From Janibacter melonis (GTDB lineage Bacteria; Actinomycetota; Actinomycetes; Actinomycetales; Dermatophilaceae), in assembly GCF_020567375.1 (NCBI RefSeq), contig NZ_JAJBZM010000002.1:186001-250000 (forward strand): a stretch of 64,000 bases of DNA, in the 5' to 3' direction. The position numbers and the translations under genes were made by a program. Position 1 is the stretch's first letter; each line of letters starts with the position of its first letter. Shown here piece after piece: positions 34,694 through 41,847 of this stretch. The notes beneath the pieces were generated by a model, which searched no databases, was not told the origin of the DNA, and was given only the letters and a program-made list of their open reading frames with translations.

Positions 34694-35818
34694 GTGAACG
34701 TCGCTGTGATCGGCGGCGGGACCATGGGCAGCATGATCGCGTGGCGGCTCGCTGAAAGAGGCGTCTTCGCAACCGTCTTCGAGCAGTTCAGCCCTGGTCA
34801 CGACCGCTCGGCCGCCGGAGGTGAGAGTCGTGTCTTCCGAATGGCGTATGCAGAGGGAGCGGGCTACACCCCGATCCTTCGGCGAGCGCGCGAGCTGTGG
34901 CGCGAGCTCGAGCACATCACGCGCCGGAAGCTCCTGCACGAGGTCGGGATGCTGACCATCACACCGCGTGACTCGGCTGTCCTCGACACCCTCGACGAGG
35001 GCATCATGGCTCACGATCTCGACTGCGAGATCTTGGACGGGCGGGAGATCCGACGGCGCTTCCCCCAGCACCGGGTCGCCACCTCGGACGTCGCCGTCCT
35101 CGATCACCTGGGTGGCTATCTGAGGCCAGAGCTGGCTGTCGCGACGGCCGCACACCGCGCGGAGATGCTCGGGGCCACGGTTCGGCGGTATGCGCGTGTC
35201 GAAGCCGTCGAGCATCGAGGGAGCGACATCGTGGTCGTCGAGGACGGTCACGCTCACCGGTTCGACGCGGCCGTCGTCGCTCCGGGCCCCTGGCTCGCGA
35301 GGATGCTTCCTCAGTTCGCGGGCGTGGTTCGAGCGGAGCGCCGGATCGGAGCGTGGTTCGTCCCCAGGTCGCCCGAGCTCTGGTTCGGCCGAGACTGCCC
35401 GGTCTTCGCCCGCACGAGTCCTGGAGTCAGCTTCTACGGGATGGCGAGCGTGGACGGGGTGTCGGTGAAGCTGGGCGTCACCAGCGCACGTGAGCCCGCG
35501 CTGCCGGATCCAGACCTGCTGGACCGGACGGTCAGCCCCGAGGTGCTCGCGCCATATCGTGAGGTCATATCCGAGCACCTGCCCGACCTTCACCCCGACC
35601 CCATCAGGGTAGGTGCGTATCAGGAGTGCTTCACCGACGATCACCATGCGTTGCTCGGCCCCGTCTCAGATAGAGGCAACCTCCTCGTCGCGGGGGGCTT
35701 CTCTGGCCACGGCTTCAAGATGGCGCCGGCTGTCGGTGATGTCGTCGCCGACCTGCTCACCTCAGGGGCGCCGTCCCTCGACGTCTCCGCGCTACGGACG
35801 GGACGCTTCCGGCCTTGA
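34694..35818 (+). CDS. FAD-dependent amine oxidase, monomeric sarcosine oxidase-like
   Basis: A 374-residue DAO-fold flavoenzyme. The N-terminal dinucleotide site VAVIGGGTMGSMIAWRLAER and the C-terminal segment LLVAGGFSGHGFKMAPAVG are typical of monomeric sarcosine oxidase and N-methylamino-acid oxidases. Cys312, in YQECFTDDHHALLGP, aligns with the cysteine that carries covalent FAD in that family. It would oxidise a secondary amine (sarcosine, N-methyl amino acid or pipecolate-like), giving H2O2. The GTG start is 60 bases after the hot-dog gene. It is the last gene of the island. Confidence 0.85.
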   Translation: MNVAVIGGGTMGSMIAWRLAERGVFATVFEQFSPGHDRSAAGGESRVFRMAYAEGAGYTPILRRARELWRELEHITRRKLLHEVGMLTITPRDSAVLDTLDEGIMAHDLDCEILDGREIRRRFPQHRVATSDVAVLDHLGGYLRPELAVATAAHRAEMLGATVRRYARVEAVEHRGSDIVVVEDGHAHRFDAAVVAPGPWLARMLPQFAGVVRAERRIGAWFVPRSPELWFGRDCPVFARTSPGVSFYGMASVDGVSVKLGVTSAREPALPDPDLLDRTVSPEVLAPYREVISEHLPDLHPDPIRVGAYQECFTDDHHALLGPVSDRGNLLVAGGFSGHGFKMAPAVGDVVADLLTSGAPSLDVSALRTGRFRP

Positions 35819-35881
35819 CCCGGTCTGTCGGCGACTCAGCGGTCCCTGGGTGCGGCGAACCCCATCACCCCTCGCATGCCC

Positions 35882-35895
35882 GGGGAGCGCTCCCC
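35882..35895. repeat. Perfect 14-bp palindrome GGGGAGCGCTCCCC
   Basis: A continuous palindrome between the end of the amine oxidase gene and the promoter of the small membrane protein. It may be an operator or the stem of a terminator; nothing distinguishes the two. Confidence 0.45.
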
Positions 35896-35919
35896 ATGGT
35901 GGACCCGGTCGGGCGGTCC

Positions 35920-36044
35920 TAGGGTCGCGGCACGACGCGGTCGAGCGCCCCTCTCCTCCCGGCAGGCGAGAGGAGGCGGGCGCCGGTAGCGTCGCTCGAG
36001 ACCGGTCCGGACGGGCCGGGCGCAGACGCGAGGGAGCGGTCGAG
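35920..36044 (+). promoter_or_regulatory. Promoter and structured leader of small membrane protein gene
   Basis: TAGGGT at 35920-35925 is a good -10 hexamer and would start a leader of about 110 bases. Within it TCGAGCG (35941-35947) pairs with CGCTCGA (35993-35999), GCGCCC (35945-35950) with GGGCGC (35978-35983), and CCTCTC (35950-35955) with GAGAGG (35968-35973). The first two stems share bases and so are mutually exclusive, as in attenuators. The rest of the 226-base gap holds nothing else recognisable. Confidence 0.45.
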
Positions 36045-36278
36045 ATGGGCAGGTCACGGGCGGCGACGCACGAGACGCCGTACAGCCAGGTCATCATCAG
36101 CGCTGTCCTCGCCGGGGCGGTGGCGCTCGTCGTCTCGATCGTCACCCTCGTCGGGCGCGGCGAGACGATGGTCGACGCCATGGCCACGGGGATGGCCGCC
36201 GGGGCCGGTGCCTTCGCGATCAGCGCCGTGCTGCTCCTCGCGATGTACCAGCTGCTCTCCTACGTCCGCCAGCGCTGA
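36045..36278 (+). CDS. Small two-helix membrane protein
   Basis: A 77-residue protein with two hydrophobic segments (about residues 14-36, QVIISAVLAGAVALVVSIVT, and about 48-70, AAGAGAFAISAVLLLAMYQL) separated by a short charged turn. No family was recognised. GGGAG is about nine bases before the ATG, and codon use is that of the host, not of the adjacent island. It stands alone, convergent with the PhoD-like gene. Confidence 0.65.
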   Translation: MGRSRAATHETPYSQVIISAVLAGAVALVVSIVTLVGRGETMVDAMATGMAAGAGAFAISAVLLLAMYQLLSYVRQR

Positions 36279-36325
36279 CCTGACCCGAGCCGGTCCGACC
36301 GGTCGGCGGCGAGGCCCCCTTTGAA

Positions 36326-38077
36326 TCAGGTCGCGGCCACCTCGCGGCGCGGCTGAGAGGGTGCGGTCGCGGGCGGGTCCACGGTGATGTCGGCGACCTC
36401 GACGAGCGAGGGCAGGTCGTGGTGGCCGTCGACGACCTCGCCTCGAGCCCACCACATGCGCAACCCGCGTCCCTCCACCTCGAGCGTGGCGAGGTTGTTG
36501 TCGAACCACGGGCCCTCGACGTAGCCCCAGCGCAGCGGTGCCGGGGGCACCCCGATCGCCAGCGACGCGGCCCGGCCGATGGGTGCGGCGACCCGTCGGG
36601 AGAGGAAGGCGGTGCCGACCCGGACGCCGCGCGGGAGGGGGTTGCGGATCGGCGAGCAGACGGCCTGCAGCAGGCGGCTGCGCAGGGCGGGGGCACCCTC
36701 GCGCTCCCGGGCACGGGTCGAGAAGGCCTCGGCGACGTAGCTGTGGTGGACGTCGCCGGACAGGAAGGTCACCGTGCCCGGCGCCTCGCCGCGCTGACCC
36801 GCGGCGACCTCGATGACCATGTCGGACACCCGGCGGAAGCCCTCCTGGAAGGCCGCCCAGTGCTCCATGTCGACAGCCCGTCGCAGCCGCTCGCCGACCC
36901 GGCCGGCCCGCCGGCCCCACCGCCCCGAGGCCAGGGCCTCGTTGAAGGCCTCGAGGTGGTGCAGCCCGGAGGCGAGGAAGAAGGGCAACGAGGTGCCGAT
37001 GAGCAGGTGGTCGACGTCGCCGCGCAGGCGCTCGTCGAGCCAGGCCAGCTCGCTGTCGTCGACGATCGAGCGACGCTCGGGCTGCAGGACGCGCGCCGCG
37101 CGCGAGTCCACGACGACGAGGCGGGCCTGGGTGCCGAAGGTGCGCGAGTAGCTGTAGCGGTAGGCCGTCGGGTCGCCCTGGACGCGCTCGGACAGGCCGT
37201 CGAGGACGTCCGTGAGGTCGAGCTCGTCGGGTCCGTCGTGCCGCACGACGTGCTGCCACACGGGGTCGACGTCGCGCTCCTCGCGACCGAGGTTGCCCAG
37301 GTGCTGGTAGACCCAGTACGAGGTCAGCCCGGAGACGATCCGCTCGTGCCACCACGACGTCGCCTGCATGTCGCGCAGCCACGACAACGAGGTGTTCCAG
37401 TCGTCGCGCACGTCGTGGTCGTCGAAGATCATCGCGCTCGGCAGGGTCGACAGCAGCCACCGCGTCGCCGGGTCGCTCCACGCGAGCCGGTAGAGGTGGG
37501 CGTACTCCTCGTAGTCCTTGAGCTCCGTGCCCGGCGGCTCCTCGAGCGAGCGGCGGGAGGCGATGAACTCGCGCATCTGCGGCGAGGTCTCGTCGGCGTA
37601 GACCTGGTCGCCGAGGAAGAGCACGAGGTCCGGCCAGCGGATCTCGCCCTCCTCGGGGTCGTCGGTGGAGCGGGCGACCCCCGCCATCCGCAGCCCGTAG
37701 GCGCGCAGCGCGTCGATGCCGTGGGTGGAGTTGCCCTCCTCGTCGTGCGGCACGCTCGTGCGGCACGAGCCGAAGGCCATCCGCAGCGGCGTCTCGGGGT
37801 CGATCGTCGGCAGGACGGGGGCGGGGTAGGGCGAGTCGGCCAGCGGCCACACGACGGTGTCGTCGAGGCTGAGCTCGTAGGGCGTCGGCTCGCCGACCGG
37901 CAGCCCGTCGACGACGACGAGGGCGTAGTGGTGGCCGTGGACGGCGAAGGTGGGGGCGCTCGCCTCGACGTCGCCGGCCCGGACGGTGACGCGGGTGTGG
38001 ACGTCGGTCTCGACCCAGACGGCGACGGAGGTCGCCTCGGCGCAGCGGACGAGCGGGCCGAGTACGAGTTCAGGCAT
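36326..38077 (-). CDS. PhoD-like alkaline phosphatase/metallophosphatase
   Basis: A 583-residue PhoD-type metallophosphoesterase. A beta-rich N-terminal domain (residues 1-110) precedes the catalytic domain, where metal-site segments are visible: AFGSCR, LFLGDQVYADE, MIFDDHDVRDDW and FLSGDVHHSYVAE. No signal peptide is visible, so unlike classical Tat-exported PhoD this is probably cytoplasmic. The ATG is six bases after a CAGAGT hexamer, consistent with a leaderless mRNA. It is convergent with the small membrane protein gene. Natural substrate is unknown. Confidence 0.88.
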   Translation of the reverse strand: MPELVLGPLVRCAEATSVAVWVETDVHTRVTVRAGDVEASAPTFAVHGHHYALVVVDGLPVGEPTPYELSLDDTVVWPLADSPYPAPVLPTIDPETPLRMAFGSCRTSVPHDEEGNSTHGIDALRAYGLRMAGVARSTDDPEEGEIRWPDLVLFLGDQVYADETSPQMREFIASRRSLEEPPGTELKDYEEYAHLYRLAWSDPATRWLLSTLPSAMIFDDHDVRDDWNTSLSWLRDMQATSWWHERIVSGLTSYWVYQHLGNLGREERDVDPVWQHVVRHDGPDELDLTDVLDGLSERVQGDPTAYRYSYSRTFGTQARLVVVDSRAARVLQPERRSIVDDSELAWLDERLRGDVDHLLIGTSLPFFLASGLHHLEAFNEALASGRWGRRAGRVGERLRRAVDMEHWAAFQEGFRRVSDMVIEVAAGQRGEAPGTVTFLSGDVHHSYVAEAFSTRAREREGAPALRSRLLQAVCSPIRNPLPRGVRVGTAFLSRRVAAPIGRAASLAIGVPPAPLRWGYVEGPWFDNNLATLEVEGRGLRMWWARGEVVDGHHDLPSLVEVADITVDPPATAPSQPRREVAAT

Positions 38078-38186
38078 GGTCTCACTCTGGCACGGCGCGG
38101 GGTCCCCCCTTCGCCCCGCGTCCGACCTGTCGAGGGCTGGTGGCGAAGGGGTGGCCGCGTGCGGCCGCCCGGAGGACGATGGGGGC

Positions 38187-38462
38187 ATGTGCCGAAACAT
38201 CCGACAGCTGCACAACTTCGAGCCCCCGGCCACGTCCGAGGAGGTGCGGGCCGCGGCGCTGCAGTACGTGCGCAAGATCAGCGGCGCGAGCAAGCCGTCG
38301 CGGGCCAACGAGGAGGCCTTCGCCCAGGCCGTGCAGGAGGTGGCCGTCGCCACCCAGCACCTGCTCGACCACCTCACGACGAGCGCGGCCCCGAAGGACC
38401 GCGAGGTCGAGGCGGCCAAGGCCCGGGAGCGGGCTCGCACGCGGTACGCGACCACCGGCTGA
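38187..38462 (+). CDS. DUF2277 domain-containing protein
   Basis: A 91-residue soluble protein with the DUF2277 signature at its N-terminus (MCRNIRQLHNFEPPATSEEV) and the conserved middle LQYVRKISGASKPSRANEEA. Members are widespread in actinobacteria and proteobacteria; their function is unknown. GGAGG lies 11 bases before the ATG. It precedes the dnaB region by 282 bases and does not appear to be co-transcribed with dnaB. Confidence 0.9.
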   Translation: MCRNIRQLHNFEPPATSEEVRAAALQYVRKISGASKPSRANEEAFAQAVQEVAVATQHLLDHLTTSAAPKDREVEAAKARERARTRYATTG

Positions 38463-38522
38463 GCCCCTCGACGGGCGGTGCGGTCCACGGCGGGTGTGGA
38501 TGGTCGCCGCGGACACCTGACT

Positions 38523-38704
38523 TTGTGCTGTGCACATGGTGTGGGTGACGCGCGGCCCGCTCCTGCGGGGGATGTCAGGCTGTGTCGAGGGTCGACGGAT
38601 CTCGTCCTCCACAGCGTTGTCCACCGCCTGTGCACAACGTCGTGGCGTGTCCTCCACAGCCCGTCCCCAGGTCGGTCCACAGGCGCATTAGGGGGTTGTC
38701 CCCG
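38523..38704. promoter_or_regulatory. Cluster of DnaA-box-like sequences upstream of dnaB
   Basis: TTGTCCACC at 38617-38625 and TGTGCACAA at 38629-38637 (inverted) each differ by one base from the actinobacterial DnaA box TTGTCCACA. Further partial matches are TCCTCCACA (twice), GGTCCACA near 38675, TTGTCCCCG at 38696-38704 and TTGTGCTGTGCACA near 38523. No AT-rich unwinding element is present, so this looks like a DnaA-binding regulatory region rather than an origin. Confidence 0.5.
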
Positions 38705-38727
38705 GCCGGTGCGACAGTGGGCAGATC

Positions 38728-38748
38728 ATGGATGGAGGACGCAGTTGA
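38728..38748 (+). CDS. Six-residue mini-ORF ending on the dnaB start codon
   Basis: ATG at 38728 opens a frame encoding MDGGRS and stops at TGA 38746-38748, overlapping the TTG start of dnaB (38745-38747). A GACAGT hexamer at 38713-38718 lies nine bases before this ATG. The ribosome-binding site of dnaB (GGAGG) is inside the mini-ORF. This could couple or meter dnaB translation; it may also be chance. Confidence 0.35.
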   Translation: MDGGRS

Positions 38749-40160
38749 GCAGTGACCTGGAGTCGATGTTCGCCTCGATGCCCGACGCCGAGCTGTCCTC
38801 CGGGGCGCCCGGCGGGGGCCAGCGGGCTGCTGGGTTCCTCGACCGCACCCCGCCGCAGGACCTCGTCGCCGAGCAGTCCGTCATCGGCGGCATGCTGCTC
38901 AGCAAGGACGCCATCGCCGACGTCATCGAGACGGTGCGCAGCCCCGACTTCTACAAGCCGGCGCACGAGTCGATCTACGACGCGATCATCGACCTCTACA
39001 GCCGCGGCGAGCCGGCCGACGCGATCACCGTCGCCGACGAGCTGAGCAAGCGCGGCGACCTCCAGCGCGTCGGCGGCCAGGCCTACATCCACGACCTCAT
39101 CCAGTCGGTGCCGACGGCGGCGAACGCCGGCTTCTACGCCCAGATCGTCGCCGAGCGGGCCGTGCTGCGCCGTCTCGTCGACGCGGGCACCCGCATCGCG
39201 CAGATGGGCTACGCCCAGGGCGGCGGCGACGTCGAGGAGATCGTCAACGCCGCTCAGGCCGAGGTGTACGGCGTCGCGGAGAAGCGCGGTGGCGAGGACT
39301 ACGTGCCGCTGTGGAACACGCTCAACGAGACGATGGCCGAGATCGAGGTCGCGGCCGGTCGTACCGACGAGCTCATCGGCGTGCCGACCGGCTTCACCGA
39401 GCTCGACGAGCTCACCCACGGCCTCCACCCCGGCCAGATGATCGTCCTCGCGGCCCGACCGGCCGTCGGCAAGTCGACGATGGGCATGGACATCGCCCGG
39501 GCCGCCGCGATCCACCACAAGATGGCCACCGCCGTCTTCTCGCTCGAGATGAGCCGCACCGAGATCACCATGCGCATCCTCTCGGCCGAGGCGGCGATCC
39601 AGCTGCAGTCGCTGCGCCGTGGTCGCCTGCGCGACGAGGAGTGGGCCAAGCTCAGCCGCGTCATGGGCAAGATCAGCGACAGCCCGCTCTACATCGACGA
39701 CAGCCCCAACCTCGCGCTCATGGAGATCCGGGCCAAGGCGCGCCGGATGAAGCAGCAGCACAACCTGCGGCTCATCGTCATCGACTACCTCCAGCTGATG
39801 ACGAGCGGCAAGAAGGTCGAGTCGCGCCAGCAGGAGGTCTCGGAGTTCTCCCGAGCGCTCAAGCTGCTCGCCAAGGAGCTCGAGGTCCCGGTCATCGCGA
39901 TCAGCCAGCTCAACCGTGGCCCGGAGCAGCGCACCGACAAGCGCCCCGCGATGAGCGACCTGCGTGAGTCCGGCTCGATCGAGCAGGACGCCGACCTCGT
40001 CATCCTCCTGCACCGCGACCGCGACCCCAGCTCCGAGCGCGAGGGCGAGGCCGACGTCATCGTCGCCAAGCACCGCAACGGCCCCACCGCCGACATCGTC
40101 CTGGGCTTCCAGGGCCACTACGCCCGCTTCTCCAACCTCGAGAAGGACTCGGGCTTCTAG
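38745..40160 (+). CDS. dnaB: Replicative DNA helicase DnaB
   Basis: Hexameric replicative helicase of 471 residues, acting at the replication fork. The N-terminal helical domain (about residues 30-140; PQDLVAEQSVIGGMLLSKDA) is followed by the RecA-like domain with Walker A ARPAVGKST (Lys243), Walker B LIVIDYLQLM, and the arginine-finger region ending in DLVILLHRDRD. There is no intein. A TTG start is proposed because GGAGG lies seven bases before it and no ATG precedes the conserved start; ATG at 38766 is the alternative. Confidence 0.95.
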   Translation: MSSDLESMFASMPDAELSSGAPGGGQRAAGFLDRTPPQDLVAEQSVIGGMLLSKDAIADVIETVRSPDFYKPAHESIYDAIIDLYSRGEPADAITVADELSKRGDLQRVGGQAYIHDLIQSVPTAANAGFYAQIVAERAVLRRLVDAGTRIAQMGYAQGGGDVEEIVNAAQAEVYGVAEKRGGEDYVPLWNTLNETMAEIEVAAGRTDELIGVPTGFTELDELTHGLHPGQMIVLAARPAVGKSTMGMDIARAAAIHHKMATAVFSLEMSRTEITMRILSAEAAIQLQSLRRGRLRDEEWAKLSRVMGKISDSPLYIDDSPNLALMEIRAKARRMKQQHNLRLIVIDYLQLMTSGKKVESRQQEVSEFSRALKLLAKELEVPVIAISQLNRGPEQRTDKRPAMSDLRESGSIEQDADLVILLHRDRDPSSEREGEADVIVAKHRNGPTADIVLGFQGHYARFSNLEKDSGF

Positions 40161-40195
40161 CCCGGGGCGCCCGAGAGGTCGACCCGGCGGCTCGA

Positions 40196-40201
40196 CATAC
40201 T
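40196..40201 (+). promoter_or_regulatory. Leaderless -10 element of serine hydrolase gene
   Basis: CATACT lies six bases before the GTG at 40208, between the dnaB stop and this gene. No ribosome-binding site is present. Confidence 0.45.
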
Positions 40202-40207
40202 GCTCGC

Positions 40208-41080
40208 GTGTCTGGCGCGCAGCAGGTCCTCGACGAGCTCGTCCGTGCGGTGCACGAGGAGGTCTTCGGTGCGCACGCCGTGCACGTGCTCGTCGGCGAG
40301 GACTCGGCGGTGCACCACTGGTCACCGGACGTGCGCCGCGACATCCACTCGGTCGCGAAGGGCGTGTGCGTCCTCGCCGCGGGGATGGCCGACGACGAGG
40401 GGGTCTTCGAGGTCGACGCCCCGGTGCGCCGCTACCTCCCCGAGCTCCGCGACGACGAGCTCGGCGCGGGGGTCGACGAGGTCACGACCCGCCACCTGCT
40501 GAGCATGACGAGCGGGATCGACCTGCCGTGGACCCCGACGTGGATGACCGACTGGCCCGATCTCGCCCACGAGTACCTGTCACGCCCGTCAGCAGGCCGG
40601 GTCTTCCAATACTCCACGGCGAGCACGTACACGGCGATGCGTGCGCTCGCCGGGGCCGTCGGCGACGTGCAGGCCTGGCTGACCCCACGGCTCTTCAAGC
40701 CGCTCGGCATCGAGGACCCGGTGTGGGTGCGCTGCCCGAAGGGGGCGATCGCCGCGGCCGACGGGCTGCTGCTCACCGTCGACGAGCTCGCCCGCATCGG
40801 CCGGCTGATCCGCGACGACGGGCTGTGGCAGGGGTGCCGGCTCGTCGCGCCGCGGTGGCCGGGGGCGATGCGCTCCGACTGGGTCGAGCGCGACGCCTCG
40901 CCGGCGTACTCGCGCTACTCGCTCGCCGGGTGGGGCGGCCCGGGCGACGCGTGGCGCCTGCACGGCGCCTACGGCCAGATGCTCATCTTCCGCGGTGACG
41001 CCGTCATCACGGTGACCGCCGACGACCACGCCGGCGCTGACCCCTTCGCCGAGCGCGTCGTCGAGGTGCTCTCCGCCTGA
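40208..41080 (+). CDS. Beta-lactamase-fold serine hydrolase
   Basis: A 290-residue member of the class C beta-lactamase/penicillin-binding-protein-like superfamily. The nucleophile motif SxxK is Ser48-Val-Ala-Lys51 in RDIHSVAKGVCVL, and the second motif is YST in RVFQYSTASTYTAM instead of the usual YxN. No signal peptide is visible, suggesting cytoplasmic esterase or peptidase activity rather than antibiotic resistance. The gene is probably transcribed without a leader. Confidence 0.85.
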   Translation: MSGAQQVLDELVRAVHEEVFGAHAVHVLVGEDSAVHHWSPDVRRDIHSVAKGVCVLAAGMADDEGVFEVDAPVRRYLPELRDDELGAGVDEVTTRHLLSMTSGIDLPWTPTWMTDWPDLAHEYLSRPSAGRVFQYSTASTYTAMRALAGAVGDVQAWLTPRLFKPLGIEDPVWVRCPKGAIAAADGLLLTVDELARIGRLIRDDGLWQGCRLVAPRWPGAMRSDWVERDASPAYSRYSLAGWGGPGDAWRLHGAYGQMLIFRGDAVITVTADDHAGADPFAERVVEVLSA

Positions 41081-41091
41081 CCGACGGCGGG

Positions 41092-41802
41092 TCAGCCCAG
41101 GCGAGCGGCGGACGTGTCCGCGACGACGACGCCGCGGTTGCCCTCCTGGTCGGCGACGACGGTCAGGCCGGGCGACTGGCTGTCGTCGACGACCGTGCCC
41201 CCGGCGGCCACCGCGGCGTCGACCCGGGCCTGGACCACCTCGGGGGCGACGTAGACCTCGACATGCACGCGCTGCGCCGGGGCTCCCCCTTCGTCGAGGT
41301 CGCCGAACCACAGGTTGGGCACCCGCACCGTGGCGTCGCGGATCTCGTCGCCGGGGGTGCCCCGGCCCTGGGCCCCGGGGTCACCGGTGAGCAGGGCAGC
41401 CCACACCGGGGCGACGACGTCGGAGGCGGCGACGTCGAGACCGAGCTCGACCTCGCTCACCGCGGTGGGATCGGCGCACAGGTCCTGCTCGGCGGCCAGG
41501 CGCTCGATCACTCGGGCGAGGTCGACGTCCTGCTGGGTCACCCACTCGACGACGAGCTCGCTGCCGTCGTCCTCGTCGCGGTAGACCGCATCGGTCGTGA
41601 CGAGCTCGAGGTCGACGTGCCCGGCGCCGATCTGCACCCGGGGGTGGTGGCCCACGGCGTCGCCGGCCTCGCCGATGGCGGTGACGAGCCTCGCGGCGGC
41701 AGCGAAGTCCGCCGCGAGGTATCGGGCATGCAGCCCCTGCGCGAGCTTGCGCCAGTCGGTGAGTGCGGCCTCGGCGATCTGCTCGCCCCTGAGCATGTCC
41801 AT
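41092..41802 (-). CDS. Pterin carbinolamine dehydratase-like / VOC domain fusion
   Basis: A 236-residue two-domain protein. Residues about 8-110 match pterin-4a-carbinolamine dehydratase (WRKLAQGLHARY, the motif GHHPRVQIGAGHVDLELVTT, and QQDVDLARVIERLA); residues about 115-236 form a glyoxalase/VOC-type domain (VWAALLTGDPG to VVADQEGNRGVVVAD). The usual second histidine pair of PCD enzymes (THxxGG-type) is not obvious, so activity is uncertain. TAGGTT seven bases before the ATG suggests leaderless transcription. Convergent with the serine hydrolase. Confidence 0.8.
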   Translation of the reverse strand: MDMLRGEQIAEAALTDWRKLAQGLHARYLAADFAAAARLVTAIGEAGDAVGHHPRVQIGAGHVDLELVTTDAVYRDEDDGSELVVEWVTQQDVDLARVIERLAAEQDLCADPTAVSEVELGLDVAASDVVAPVWAALLTGDPGAQGRGTPGDEIRDATVRVPNLWFGDLDEGGAPAQRVHVEVYVAPEVVQARVDAAVAAGGTVVDDSQSPGLTVVADQEGNRGVVVADTSAARLG

Positions 41803-41809
41803 GCCCGCG

Positions 41810-41815
41810 AACCTA
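41810..41815 (-). promoter_or_regulatory. Leaderless -10 element of PCD-VOC gene
   Basis: TAGGTT on the minus strand lies seven bases before the ATG at 41802; no ribosome-binding site is present. Confidence 0.5.
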
Positions 41816-41847
41816 GACCCGCCGTGGCGTCGGCGCAGCGTGTGGCG

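Larger units (their letters stand above)
24719..35818 (+). other. Lower-GC catabolic island
   Basis: All genes in this stretch run on the plus strand and use many A/T-ending codons; sample lines read about 57-65% GC, against about 72% on both sides. The word CGAAGGGG/CCCCTTCG, roughly once per 1.1-1.2 kb elsewhere, was found only twice in these 11 kb. No integrase, transposase, tRNA or flanking repeat is visible at the borders, so acquisition is inferred from composition only. Confidence 0.65.

Noticed and set aside
36419-38548. 709-codon frame antisense to the PhoD-like gene
   Set aside because: Covers a gene with clear metallophosphatase motifs; the translation is Val/Arg/Gly/Asp-rich without recognisable domains.
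38523-38744. Chromosomal origin upstream of dnaB
   Set aside because: There is no AT-rich unwinding region, no dnaA/dnaN/rpmH neighbours and only two near-consensus boxes.
40208-41080. Antibiotic-resistance beta-lactamase
   Set aside because: No signal peptide, YST instead of YxN, and no clear KTG motif; a generic serine hydrolase is a safer call.
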